The notes: generated by a model not told the origin, from the sequence alone. A DNA stretch of 64,000 bases from JAKAWQ01 sp963745975 (GCA_963745975.1 CAVUZJ010000005.1:248001-312000); one strand, 5' to 3'; positions 53,048 through 62,306 are shown, numbered from the stretch's first letter. Made by a program: numbers and translations.

Positions 53048-54013
53048 GTGAACGGCAGCGATCCCGTTCTCGTCACCGGTGCCACCGGGTTCGTCGGCAG
53101 CGGCGTGGCGCGGGCGCTGGCGCGGCAAGGGGCGCGGCTCCGGCTCATCGTCCGGCCGACGAGCAACCGGCGGAATCTGGCGGGGCTCGAGGCCGATATT
53201 GTCATCACAGGTACCCACGATCTGGCCCATCTCACGCGCGCGCTCGCGCGCGCGATGGAGGGCTGCCGGATGGTCTTCCACGTGGCGGCCGACTACCGGC
53301 TCTGGGTGCCCGACCCGGCGGCGATGATGCGGACCAATGTCGAGGGAACTCGGGCATTGATGCAAGCGGCGCGTGAGGCCGGCGTCGAGCGCGTGGTGTA
53401 TACCAGCAGCGTCGCCGCGCTGGACCCCGATAACCTGATCGGCGCCTACAAGCGCTCGAAGTTCTTGGCCGAGCAGGTGGCGCTCGAGGAGGCGCGGGCG
53501 GGGCTGCCGGTCGTCATCGTCAATCCCTCAACCCCGATCGGGCCGGGCGACGTGAAGCCGACGCCGACGGGGCGGATGGTGCTGGACGCGGCGCGCGGGC
53601 GCATCCCCGCCTATGTCGAGACCGGGCTCAACGTGGTGCATGTGGACGACGTGGCGGCGGGGCATCTGCTGGCGGCCGAGCGCGGGCGGATCGGCGAGCG
53701 CTATATCTTGGGCGGGGAGAATCTTGAGCTTTCGGCGCTCTTGGCGCTGATCGCCGAGGTCGCGGGGCGGAAGCCGCCCAGGATCCGGCTGCCGATCGGG
53801 CCGCTGGTGCCGGCAGCGATTGCGGCGGAATGGTTCGCGCGCGTGACGGGGCGGACGCCGGCGCTGACGCGCGAGACGCTCGCGATGGCGCGGAAGAAGA
53901 TGTTTTTTTCCTCTGAGAAGGCGGAGGCGGAGCTTGGGTATCGGGCGCGGCCGGCGCGCGAGGCGATCGTCGACGCGCTCGCCTGGTTCCGGGCCGAGGG
54001 CATGCTGAAATGA
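53048..54013 (+). CDS. hpnA: Hopanoid-associated sugar epimerase
   Basis: 321 residues, extended SDR. NAD site VLVTGATGFVGSGVARAL; catalytic Ser/Tyr/Lys in VYTSSVAALDP and YKRSKFLAEQ-like region (IGAYKRSKFLAEQVAL); VIVNPSTPIGPGDVKPTPTG is HpnA-typical. GTG start at 53048 with AAGGAG 9 bases upstream. First gene of hpnABCD. In HpnA/HpnG-type pathways it may act on the ribosyl side chain. Confidence 0.88.
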   Translation: MNGSDPVLVTGATGFVGSGVARALARQGARLRLIVRPTSNRRNLAGLEADIVITGTHDLAHLTRALARAMEGCRMVFHVAADYRLWVPDPAAMMRTNVEGTRALMQAAREAGVERVVYTSSVAALDPDNLIGAYKRSKFLAEQVALEEARAGLPVVIVNPSTPIGPGDVKPTPTGRMVLDAARGRIPAYVETGLNVVHVDDVAAGHLLAAERGRIGERYILGGENLELSALLALIAEVAGRKPPRIRLPIGPLVPAAIAAEWFARVTGRTPALTRETLAMARKKMFFSSEKAEAELGYRARPAREAIVDALAWFRAEGMLK

Positions 54014-55119
54014 CCTGGTTGGCGCTCGCAGCACTTGCCGCCTGGGCCTGGCTGCTGCTCGCCCATGACCGGTTCTGGCGCTCGGGGCCGGAACTGCCGC
54101 CCGGCCGGCCCGAGCGGGCGGCCCCGATCGATGTCATCGTGCCGGCTCGGAACGAGGCCGAAACGATCGGCGAGTCCCTCGCCTCCCTGCTCGCCCAGGA
54201 TTATTCCGGGCCGATGCGCATCCTGATGGTGGATGATGGCTCGACCGACGGGACGGCGGAGATCGCCCGCGGGCTCGGGGACGATCGGTTGCAGATCGTG
54301 GCCGGGCGGCCGACGCCGCCGGGCTGGAGCGGGAAGCTCTGGGCGATGGCGGAGGGCATCGCGCGGGCGGAGGCCGATCTCCTCCTCCTCACGGACGCGG
54401 ACATCGTCCATGCGCCCGGGCATCTTTCCGCCTTGGCAGCGAAGGCGGAGGAAGGGCTCGACCTGGTCTCGGAGATGGTCGCACTCCGCTGCGAGAGCTT
54501 TGCCGAGCGGGCGCTGGTGCCGGCCTTCGTCTATTTCTTCCAGCTTCTCTTCCCGTTCGCCGCCGTGAACGACCCGAAGCGGAGGATCGCGGCGGCGGCG
54601 GGCGGATCGATGCTGGTGCGCCGCGCCGCGCTCGAGCGCGCCGGCGGGATCGAAGCGATCAGGGACGCGCTGATCGACGATGTGGCGCTCGCCAAGGCGA
54701 TCAAGCACCGAGGAAAAATCTGGCTTGGGCATACGCATCTCGCGCAGAGCCGGCGTGCTTATCCGGGCTTCGCGGACATCTGGCGGATGATCGCGCGCAC
54801 GGCCTTCGTCCAGCTCCGCTACTCGGCGCTGCTGCTGGCGGGGACGGTGCTCGGCCTCGCGTTTCTTTTCCTAGCCCCACCGGCGATGGCCGTGCTCGGC
54901 ACGGGCACGGCACGATGGGCGGGGCTCGGCGCATGGGCGCTCGGCGCTGTCTCATTTGTTCCGACGTTGCGGCGGTTTCGCCGGCCGCTGCTCTGGGCGC
55001 CCGCCCTGCCGGCCATCGCCACCTTCTACCTCGCGGCGACGATCGGCTCGGCGATCGATCACTGGCGCGGGCGCGGCGTGGTGTGGAAGGGAAGGCAATA
55101 TCGCGGGGCGCACTCGTGA
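54010..55119 (+). CDS. hpnB: Hopene-associated glycosyltransferase
   Basis: 369 residues. GT2 domain: APIDVIVPARNEAETIGESL, ILMVDDGSTDGTAEIARGL, LLLTDADIVHAPG (DxD region). The C-terminus has three membrane helices. ATG overlaps the hpnA stop (ATGA). HpnB adds or modifies sugar on hopanoids; exact step unproven. Confidence 0.88.
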   Translation: MTWLALAALAAWAWLLLAHDRFWRSGPELPPGRPERAAPIDVIVPARNEAETIGESLASLLAQDYSGPMRILMVDDGSTDGTAEIARGLGDDRLQIVAGRPTPPGWSGKLWAMAEGIARAEADLLLLTDADIVHAPGHLSALAAKAEEGLDLVSEMVALRCESFAERALVPAFVYFFQLLFPFAAVNDPKRRIAAAAGGSMLVRRAALERAGGIEAIRDALIDDVALAKAIKHRGKIWLGHTHLAQSRRAYPGFADIWRMIARTAFVQLRYSALLLAGTVLGLAFLFLAPPAMAVLGTGTARWAGLGAWALGAVSFVPTLRRFRRPLLWAPALPAIATFYLAATIGSAIDHWRGRGVVWKGRQYRGAHS

Positions 55120-55958
55120 GCGGAACTGCCGCAAGCGTCGAGACGTGGTCGGGCAAAGACCGCGCGGACGAGAATTTTCCGGTGGGCTCGGCGCTGATCC
55201 GGCCGGATCTGCGCCGCCACGTGCACGCCTTCTACGCCTTCGCGCGCAACGCCGACGACATAGCGGACAGCGCAACCCTGCAAGCGGCGGACAAGATCGC
55301 CCGGCTCGACGCGATGGAGGCGGTGCTGCTCGGCCGCGCGGACGAGGCGGCATCGCCGAGTGCGGCGCAACTCCGGAAAAGCCTCGCCGAGACCGGAACG
55401 CCGGCGCAACATTCGCGGGAGCTGCTGGTGGCGTTCCGGCGCGATGCGACCAAGCTGCGCTATGCGAACTGGGACGAGCTTTATGATTATTGCCGCTATT
55501 CGGCGATGCCGGTCGGGCGGCACGTGCTCGACCTGCACGGCGAGGACGTCGCGACGCACCCGCCCTCGGACGCGCTCTGCACCGCGCTCCAGGTGCTGAA
55601 CCATCTCCAGGACTGCGCGAAGGATTTCCGCGCGCTCGATCGCTGCTATCTGCCGGAGGATTTGCTGGCCGAGAACGGCGCCGGCGTTGCCGATGTCGCG
55701 GCGCCGGCGGCGAGCCCGGGATTGCGGCGCGTGTTCGCGGCACTGCTCGCGCGCGTCGCGGCGCTGAACGCGCTGGCGATCGAGCTGCCGCGGCGGACGC
55801 GGAGCCGGCGGCTTCGCCTCGAGACCGCGGTGATCGTCGGGCTCTCGCGGCGCCTGGCAGCGCGGCTCGGGCGGGAAGACCCGATCGCGGGGCGGATCGC
55901 GCTTCGGCGGACGGACATCGCCCTGAGCGTGCTCGGGGCACTTCGGTTCCTGCCATGA
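55116..55958 (+). CDS. hpnC: Hydroxysqualene synthase-type prenyltransferase
   Basis: 280 residues. HpnC converts presqualene diphosphate to hydroxysqualene in the HpnCDE squalene route. First Asp-rich motif FYAFARNADDIADSA; second LNHLQDCAKDFRALDRC; YCRYSAMPVGRHVLDLHGE between. GTG 55116 overlaps the hpnB stop. Length and frame normal. Confidence 0.92.
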   Translation: MSGTAASVETWSGKDRADENFPVGSALIRPDLRRHVHAFYAFARNADDIADSATLQAADKIARLDAMEAVLLGRADEAASPSAAQLRKSLAETGTPAQHSRELLVAFRRDATKLRYANWDELYDYCRYSAMPVGRHVLDLHGEDVATHPPSDALCTALQVLNHLQDCAKDFRALDRCYLPEDLLAENGAGVADVAAPAASPGLRRVFAALLARVAALNALAIELPRRTRSRRLRLETAVIVGLSRRLAARLGREDPIAGRIALRRTDIALSVLGALRFLP

Positions 55959-56813
55959 GCGAATTGCGGGAGCGGGACGGTCGTTCCGATTACGAGGCCG
56001 TCGCGGCGCTGGTGCGCGAGGCCGGCACGTCCTTCTATCGCGGCATGCGCGTGCTGCCCAAGGAGCGGCGGGCGGCGATGTACGCGCTCTATGCGTTCTG
56101 CCGGATGGTGGACGATATCGCGGACGGGCCGGAGGCGATGGACACGAAGCGCGCGGCACTCGATGCCTGGCGCGCGCGCATCGACGCGCTCTATGCCGGC
56201 GCGAGCGATGACGCCGTGACGCGCGTGCTGGCCGCCGCCATCCCGCTCTACGGCCTCCGGCGCGAGGATTTCCTCGCCGTCATCGACGGCATGCAGATGG
56301 ACGCCGAGGCGCCGATCGTCGCACCCGAGATCAAGACGCTCGACCTCTATTGCGACCGCGTCGCCGCCGCGGTCGGGCGGCTTTCGGTGCGGATTTTCGG
56401 CGACGCTTCGCCGGCGGCGGACCGGGTCGCCAACGCGCTCGGGCGCGCGTTGCAGCTCACCAACATCCTCCGCGACCTCGTCGAGGACGCCGAGCGCGGG
56501 CGGCTCTATCTGCCGCGCGAGTGGCTGGAGGCCGCGCACGTGCCGGCCGATCCCGCCGCGGCGCTCGCCGCACCCGGGCTGCCGCTCGTCTGCGCGCGCA
56601 CCGCCGCCCTGGCCCACAGCCATTTCGACCAGGCCGCCGAGGCGATGCGCGCGTGCGACGCGCGGGCGATGCGGCCGGCGCGGCTGATGAAGGCGACGTA
56701 CGCCGCCATTCTTGCCCGGCTCGAGCGGCGCGGCTGGCAGGCGATCGGCGAGCCCGTCGAGCGTGCCCACCTGGCAGAAGCTCTGGCTCGCGCTGAGGCA
56801 CGGGCTGATTTGA
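55955..56813 (+). pseudogene. hpnD: Presqualene diphosphate synthase, 3' frameshift
   Basis: About 285 residues. Joins two farnesyl diphosphates. First Asp-rich motif YAFCRMVDDIADGPEAM; second LTNILRDLVEDAERGRLYLP; MQMDAEAP between. Intact from ATG 55955 (overlaps hpnC stop) to about residue 268. The conserved end VPTWQKLWLALRHGLI and TGA 56811-56813 lies in the next frame, so one extra (or two missing) bases sit near 56755-56763. As read, the frame would run on to 57313 through non-family sequence. hpnE is not found downstream. Confidence 0.85.
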
Positions 56814-57107
56814 GGGTGCGCGCGGGGCGTGGGCCCAATGGTGCCGGCGGCTGCTTTGCGCCCACTCCGGTCGTCCGGCGGCCTTGGCCGAGGCCCCAGA
56901 AGCGGGCATGCCCCTACGAGCCTTTGTCGAGCGGGATGGGCGGGAAGCGGTCCGCCCGGCCTCGGGCGGCGTGTGGTGGAAGCGGAAGATCCCGAATCTC
57001 GGATATGGAAATCCTCGCGCCCCAGACCATATCCCGGGCCCAACGAACGCGAAGGATGGCGGGCCTGGCACCAACCGCGCGATTCCGGCCCGCCACAGAG
57101 GCTGCCA

Positions 57108-58451
57108 ATGTCGATACCGGCCCCGCATGCGTGGCGAAACGTCTATCACTTCTCGCACGTCGACAACCTGCCCGGTCTCCTGCGGAGTGGCTTTCTGGCC
57201 AACAATCACCCGAGGTTCCCGCGACGCAGCCGTCGCTCGATCGCGTCGGCCGGAATCCAGGAACGGCGCGCCGCAATGGCCGTGCCCTGCGGCCCCGGCG
57301 GTTGCGTCCATGACTACGTGCCGCTCTACTTCGGTGCCCGCAGCCCGATGCTGCTCGGCGTCATCCAGGCCAAGAATGTCGATCAGTTCGAGATTCTCTA
57401 CTTTGAGTTTCCGATCGCCCTCGCCGCTCGGCCTGATGCCGTCTTTACGGGTGCATCGGCCAACACGGCCGCCCCGCCGGACTTCTATAGCGACCCTGCC
57501 GACCTGGCCAACCTCGACTGGGCCGCAATCGACAGCCTAAAATGGGGTAATGCTGACGAGGGTTTCCGCCATCGCCGGATGGCCGAGCTTCTTATTCGAG
57601 ACCAGCTTCCCGTCAGTGCGGCAGTAAGGTGCGTGGTGTGGAACGAGGACGTCAAGAAGCACGTGGAAAGAATCGTAAATGGTGCGCCCTTCCCCACGAT
57701 CGAGCTCGAGCACCCGAACCGGCGGCACTGGTACACGGATTTCGCCAGCGGCGGTCAGTCCAGCGTGGTCAAGGGACCGCGCGAGATCGCGCATATCTTC
57801 GCGGCTGCCTGCGGCCATGTCGGGAAGAACGGCGGCAACCATCGCGAGACAGCCCGATTCGGTAGCCTCAAGGAGCTGCTGGAGGGTCTACGCGGCGATT
57901 TCGGGTGCCTGCCGCACACCGCCGAGTTGGTCGGGCTTAGGTCGGCGAACGGCATGCACAAGCGCACGGTCGATGTTCACACGCAGGAAGTCGCCGAACG
58001 GCTCCTCGCCTTGCCCGAATACCAGGCACTCGACAAAAAGCCGAAGATGCTGGTGGAGCTTGCGGCCTACCTCCACGACATTGGCAAGGGACCGCGCTCG
58101 CGGTGGGACGGCAACGGCGGCTTGCAGAAGGTCGATCCCAACCACCCGGTCGGCGCGATGTCAATGATGGAAGAGATCCTAACCGAGCACGTGGCCAAAG
58201 TGAGCGCGACATCCGCCGCGACCCTGATGAAGCTGGTCTGCTATCATGATCTGGTAGGGGACGTCCTCGGCAAGGGGCGCGATGAGCAGCAGATCGTCGA
58301 TGTCGCCGATGACGAGGAAGAGCTCGACATGCTTTTTGCCGTTGGCAAGGCCGACACCACGGCGCTCGCCGAACATTGGTGGAACGAGGCTGCGGCGGAT
58401 CAGCTGTACAAGCGCTGCCGGAGGGCAATCGGGGAAGCGGCAGAAGAGTAG
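57108..58451 (+). CDS. darT: DarT-like DNA ADP-ribosyltransferase fused to HD domain
   Basis: 447 residues. The N-terminal DarT (DUF4433) domain, residues 1-215: NVYHFSHVDNLPGLLRSGFL, DYVPLYFGARSPMLLGV, and FRHRRMAELLIRDQLP with catalytic-type Glu160. DarT enzymes put ADP-ribose on thymidine in ssDNA to block replication, as a toxin or phage-triggered effector. Residues about 285-385 form an HD phosphohydrolase-like domain: VHTQEVAERLL (His291), AAYLHDIGKGP (His323-Asp324), NHPVGAMSM (His346), CYHDLVG (His380). ATG 57108; GCTGCC precedes and the ribosome site is weak. Partner gene 3 bp downstream. Confidence 0.82.
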   Translation: MSIPAPHAWRNVYHFSHVDNLPGLLRSGFLANNHPRFPRRSRRSIASAGIQERRAAMAVPCGPGGCVHDYVPLYFGARSPMLLGVIQAKNVDQFEILYFEFPIALAARPDAVFTGASANTAAPPDFYSDPADLANLDWAAIDSLKWGNADEGFRHRRMAELLIRDQLPVSAAVRCVVWNEDVKKHVERIVNGAPFPTIELEHPNRRHWYTDFASGGQSSVVKGPREIAHIFAAACGHVGKNGGNHRETARFGSLKELLEGLRGDFGCLPHTAELVGLRSANGMHKRTVDVHTQEVAERLLALPEYQALDKKPKMLVELAAYLHDIGKGPRSRWDGNGGLQKVDPNHPVGAMSMMEEILTEHVAKVSATSAATLMKLVCYHDLVGDVLGKGRDEQQIVDVADDEEELDMLFAVGKADTTALAEHWWNEAAADQLYKRCRRAIGEAAEE

Positions 58452-58454
58452 GAC

Positions 58455-59849
58455 ATGCTTGAGTTCGTCCACGGAGACATGTTCGAGACGCCAGTCGATA
58501 TCCGCGTCAATACGGTGAACTGTGTCGGCGTGATGGGGGCCGGCGTCGCGCTGGCGTTCAAGCAGCGCTACCCGGAGATGTTCCGCGACTACCAGCGCGA
58601 CTGCAAGGAAGGCCGGGTGAAGCCCGGCGCGATGCACGTCTGGCGATCGCTGTCGGGCGACTGGGTCGTCAACTTTCCGACCAAACGCGATTGGCGCGAG
58701 CCGTCGCGCTACGAGGACATCGACTCCGGGCTGGACGATCTGCGCCGCTATCTCGACGAGGTTGGCCCTGTACGGATCGCGTTGCCGGCGCTGGGGTGCG
58801 GTAATGGCGGGCTCGACTGGCAGCGCGTCTCGGGCATGATCCGCGGCAAGCTGGACGGCGTCGATGCCCATGTCCTGGTGTTCGCCCCGGCCGCTCCACG
58901 CGAGGCCGGACGCCCAGCGGCTAAGGCCGCGACCCCGGGCGAGCGCAAAGGCGCAGAGCAGCTCGGCTTCACGATCCTCGAGTTGGATACGGCCCGCCCT
59001 CCCAATGCTCCGCCGTCGATCTACGCCGCGGGGAGCCCTGATCGTCTGTCGGGTTCATGGATCGCGCTCTTGCCCTCCCGGGCGCCCGGCGAGCGCGAAC
59101 TCCAGGCACTTCGCTCGATCGCGGCCGAGCTGGCCCGGCGCGATACCAATGTAACGATCGCGCTCGTCCATGGATCACGGGCGAGCGAGGGTGTCGCCGA
59201 CGTCTTCGCGACCCAGGGCATTGCCACCGTCCTGCTGCTTCCCTTCGGCGTCCTGACGCGTAAGACGATCGCTAAGCTCGCCAGCCCCGAACGCGCAGCC
59301 CCGCTCACGCTCGCCTCGCTGGCGCCAGCGAGTGCAAAGTGGAGCCGGCCCCTGTTCGCGCAAACGATGGAATTGTTGCGAACAAATGCCGCGGTCGTCC
59401 TTCTCTCCGATCCTGAGCCTGACTGGCTCGGGAACAAAGGATTGGCCAAATGGGGGCAGGTGCCGATCTCTTACATTCGTTACGAAGCCACGTCGCCGCT
59501 CGTGAGAGAGGCGCTCGCCAGCGTCGACGCCAGGGCCATCGGCCGTCGCGGCGAGGACGGCGCACCTAACCTCGATCACCTCGTCGGCGGACGGAGGCGC
59601 AGCCTCAAGCCCATCGATGGTGGGCAAACGCCCGCGTCTCAGTCCGCTCACGCCGAGACGCCGCAGATGGAGAGTGACACACTCACCGTCGTTCTCGACC
59701 ATTGCGCGGATGAAGCCAAGCGGGCGCTACTTGCGGCTCTGCTTAGAACGAAACTCGAGAAATTGGCGCTGACCATAAAAATCCCCTCTGATATCAGTGA
59801 TGCAGATCGTCGCCGCCTCTCGGAGCTGGGTTTCATTCGCGCCAAATAA
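58455..59849 (+). CDS. darG: DarG-like macro-domain protein with SLOG/DprA-like domain
   Basis: 464 residues. The macro domain, 1-150, resembles DarG: FVHGDMFETPVDIRVNTVNC, VGVMGAGVALAFKQRYPEM, VVNFPTKRDWREPSRYEDID (Lys77 near the catalytic Lys of DarG) and ALPALGCGNGGLDW. It should remove ADP-ribose from DNA and neutralise DarT. Residues about 190-360 look like a Rossmann SLOG/DprA fold: IALVHGSRASEGVADVF, GIATVLLLPFGVLTR, LLRTNAAVVLLSDPEPD. The last 55 residues form helices. Three bases after darT; one transcript is expected. The IS630 insertion lies 31 bp beyond the stop. Confidence 0.78.
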   Translation: MLEFVHGDMFETPVDIRVNTVNCVGVMGAGVALAFKQRYPEMFRDYQRDCKEGRVKPGAMHVWRSLSGDWVVNFPTKRDWREPSRYEDIDSGLDDLRRYLDEVGPVRIALPALGCGNGGLDWQRVSGMIRGKLDGVDAHVLVFAPAAPREAGRPAAKAATPGERKGAEQLGFTILELDTARPPNAPPSIYAAGSPDRLSGSWIALLPSRAPGERELQALRSIAAELARRDTNVTIALVHGSRASEGVADVFATQGIATVLLLPFGVLTRKTIAKLASPERAAPLTLASLAPASAKWSRPLFAQTMELLRTNAAVVLLSDPEPDWLGNKGLAKWGQVPISYIRYEATSPLVREALASVDARAIGRRGEDGAPNLDHLVGGRRRSLKPIDGGQTPASQSAHAETPQMESDTLTVVLDHCADEAKRALLAALLRTKLEKLALTIKIPSDISDADRRRLSELGFIRAK

Positions 59850-59879
59850 GCCCTCCGCGCGGCAAGGCCGCGGTGGCAA

Positions 59880-60959
59880 CTAGTGGATGGAATCTAACAC
59901 TTGGTGCCCGCGTTTGACGGCGGCGATGATTTTTTCGGGATCCTTGGTCCAGGCGAAGGGCTTCGGGGCTTGGTTGTGCTCTGCCAGGTAGCGATTTATG
60001 GCGGCCTGGAGGTCGACGATGCTGCGGAACACGCCGCGCTTGAGGCGCCGCTTGGTGAGAATGGCGAAGAAGCCTTCGACGGCATTGAGCCAGGAGGCGG
60101 ATGTCGGGGTGAAGTGGAAGACGAAGCGCGGGTGGCGCGCCAGCCATTCGATGACCTTCGGATGCTTGTGGGCGGCATAGTTGTCGAGGATCACGTGGAC
60201 GATCTTGCCGACCTGAACCTTGGCCTCGATCCGGTTGAGAAAGCGGATGAACTCCTGATGCCGGTGCTTTTGCATGCACTGCCCGATCACCGAGCCGTCG
60301 AGCACGTTGAGTGCGGCAAACAGCGTGGTCGTGCCGTTGCGCTTGTAGTCGTGCGTCATCGTCCCGCAGCGCCCCTTCTTCAGCGGCAGGCCCGGCTGGG
60401 TCCGGTCGAGCGCCTGGATCTGGGATTTCTCGTCGAAGGACAGCACCACCGCATGGGCCGGCGGATCGACGTAGAGCCCCACAACGTCGCGGAGCTTCTC
60501 GGCGAAATGCTTGTCGTTGGACAGCTTGAACTGGCGGATCCGATGCGGCTGAAGGCCATGCCGGCGCCAGATGCGTTGCACCGAGGAGACGCTGATGCCG
60601 GTCGCCTCGGCCATCGCCGGCGCCGTCCAGTGGGTCACCTCGCCAGGCGGTTCCTCCAGCGTCCGGGCCACGACGCGGGCGACGATCTCGGCGCCGAGCG
60701 GCGGGATCCGCGACGGCCGGGTCTTGTCGCGCAGGAGCCCGTCCACGCCCTCCTGCACGAACCGCTCCTGCCAGCGCCAGACGCAGGTCTTCGCAACCCC
60801 CGCCTGACGCATGATTTCGGTCGCGTTGAGGCCAGCTGCCGTCAACAGCACGATCCGCGAACGCCAGACGTGCTTCTGAGGACTGTTCCGATCCGCCGCA
60901 ATCGCTTCCAGACGGGTGCGATCGGCGGCATCCAGGTCGATCGTGATTCTTCCGCGCAT
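59880..60959 (-). CDS. IS630-family transposase
   Basis: 359 residues, complete. N-terminal HTH region (RIVLLTAAGLNATEIMRQAG, TCVWRWQERFVQEGVDGLL), then the DDE catalytic core: VLSFDEKSQIQALDRTQPG, IVHVILDNYAAHKHPKVIEW, HFTPTSASWLNAVEGFFAIL. ATG 60959 used; GTG 60998 extends it by 13 residues. The stop codon TAG (59882-59880) is formed at the IS end and CTAG target, so it depends on the insertion site. Confidence 0.9.
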   Translation of the reverse strand: MRGRITIDLDAADRTRLEAIAADRNSPQKHVWRSRIVLLTAAGLNATEIMRQAGVAKTCVWRWQERFVQEGVDGLLRDKTRPSRIPPLGAEIVARVVARTLEEPPGEVTHWTAPAMAEATGISVSSVQRIWRRHGLQPHRIRQFKLSNDKHFAEKLRDVVGLYVDPPAHAVVLSFDEKSQIQALDRTQPGLPLKKGRCGTMTHDYKRNGTTTLFAALNVLDGSVIGQCMQKHRHQEFIRFLNRIEAKVQVGKIVHVILDNYAAHKHPKVIEWLARHPRFVFHFTPTSASWLNAVEGFFAILTKRRLKRGVFRSIVDLQAAINRYLAEHNQAPKPFAWTKDPEKIIAAVKRGHQVLDSIH

Positions 60960-61030
60960 CCGACAAACTCGCACAGCCGCGAGCCGCCGGGAATCCACTA
61001 CCCAACTCTTCCGTCAGAATTTATCCACTA
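59881..61030. mobile_element. Complete IS630-family insertion sequence
   Basis: About 1.15 kb. Ends are inverted repeats: left CTAGTGGATGGAATCTAAC, right (reverse complement) CTAGTGGATAAATTCTGAC. Both lie in CTAG; TA at 59881-59882 and at 61029-61030 is the expected target duplication of this family. Carries one transposase. Confidence 0.85.
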
Positions 61031-61736
61031 GCCACGAACGGACGCGAGATGTTGGCCGAACGAACGGTTGGTTTTATGACGGATGCGTCAAGCGCTGGGT
61101 GACCGGCCTGGGCGCCCAGCCGCCGGTACCGGGCGGCGTTCAACGTCCGGTACCGGGACCGCCTGATGGGCCGGCCTAGGGCCGAGCGCTTTCGCTGGGC
61201 AGTGCGGGTGTAAATGATCGCTTCGGCGCGCCGCCCCTCTCAGGCTGCCGTTGCGGAATCGGCCCGGTCCTGCCTGACCGCTCTGCGCCGACCCCCGCGG
61301 TTCCGCCGAGCTTGGCTGGCGCTCCGAAACGGATATGCAGGCCCGCTGGAGTCGCCCCGTGCGACCTGCTCCGCGCCGGCGCCAGCTATCTTTCCGCGCT
61401 ATCCGACGTCCGCGGCCCAATTTTCCGGCGAGTGATCCTCCGGAACTGCCATTCCCGCCGGCGCCTGATGCCGGCCTGAACTAGGGTGATGCGCTCGACC
61501 GGCCGTCGGCGCGAATATCTGAGGTATTTGATAGCAGGCGGCGCACCGCCGATCTGAAAGCGGAGCCAGGTGGCCAGGTCCTGCGCCTGGGCGGCGGACA
61601 TGCCACATTCCGGCTTGGGCGCCGCCAAAGCTCGCGCCGTGCTTCCCGCCTTAGCGGCGCTCTGGCACGCTGCCAGCGGGGAGCAGCGGGTACCGCGGCG
61701 GATCCGGCAGGGGACCGATTGAAGGGAGTAGCCGAG
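61031..61736. other. Intergenic between IS630 and kwaA
   Basis: About 700 bp without a supported gene. Short palindromes (GCCGGTACCGGGCGGCG, CGTCCGGTACCGGGAC) near 61120-61160. A minus-strand frame with MSAAQAQDLATWLRFQIG (about 61386-61600) is open but unproven. The ribosome site of kwaA (GAAGGGAG) is at about 61722. Confidence 0.4.
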
Positions 61737-62306
61737 ATGCCGGGACGGGCCGGTCGGGGATTGCCGTTGGCCCGACTGCTGATGGTGATCGGCAGCCTCG
61801 CACCGATTTTCCTTCTGTGGGCGCTTCGGGGCGCCTTTCTGCCGGATGAGTGGTGGGTGCCGCTCTGCCTGATGCTCGCAGTCCTGCCCAACTTGGTCCT
61901 GGTATGGCGCTGGCGCATCTCCCACCGGAGGAACGATCACCGGATCATCATCGTGGGCATTGCGCGTGATGGGAGCGAGCACCTGCTGGTGTATCTGTTC
62001 GCTATGCTGTTGCCCCTGTACGCAGTGAACCCGACAAGCGGCAGGGAACTCGCATCGGTCGCCGTTGCTTTCGCCTTCATAGTCTTCCTGTTCTGGCACA
62101 TGAATCTTCATTACATGAATATTGCGTTCGCCATGCTCGGATATCGTGCCTATACGATTGAGACGCGAGCGCATCCTGGAGCGGCCCCGGTACTGGTGGT
62201 TCTACTGTCGAAGAGGCACAACACACCTCCCCCGGACACCTCGATCGACAGCTTCCGGCTGAGCGACACGGTGTACGTCGAAAAGGACGCAAGGGATGAG
62301 AAATGA
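61737..62306 (+). CDS. kwaA: Kiwa membrane protein KwaA
   Basis: 189 residues with four membrane helices (LLMVIGSLAPIFLLWALRG, WVPLCLMLAVLPNLVLVWRW, HLLVYLFAMLLPLYAV, VAVAFAFIVFLFWHMNLHYM). The conserved KwaA-type block DGSEHLLVYLFAMLLPLY and, after the last helix, NIAFAMLGYRAYTIETRA are present. KwaA is the membrane part of the Kiwa anti-phage system and senses infection at the membrane. ATG 61737 has GAAGGGAG before it. Overlaps kwaB by 11 bp. Confidence 0.78.
   Translation: MPGRAGRGLPLARLLMVIGSLAPIFLLWALRGAFLPDEWWVPLCLMLAVLPNLVLVWRWRISHRRNDHRIIIVGIARDGSEHLLVYLFAMLLPLYAVNPTSGRELASVAVAFAFIVFLFWHMNLHYMNIAFAMLGYRAYTIETRAHPGAAPVLVVLLSKRHNTPPPDTSIDSFRLSDTVYVEKDARDEK

Noticed and set aside
55490..57313. 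Long HpnD fusion protein of about 450 residues
   Set aside because: The true HpnD end is found in the next frame at 56813; sequence beyond is not protein-like and includes the leader of darT.
61386..62174. 262-residue minus-strand frame overlapping kwaA
   Set aside because: Mostly antisense to kwaA. Only its last 70 codons are intergenic, and these have no recognisable motif or ribosome site.
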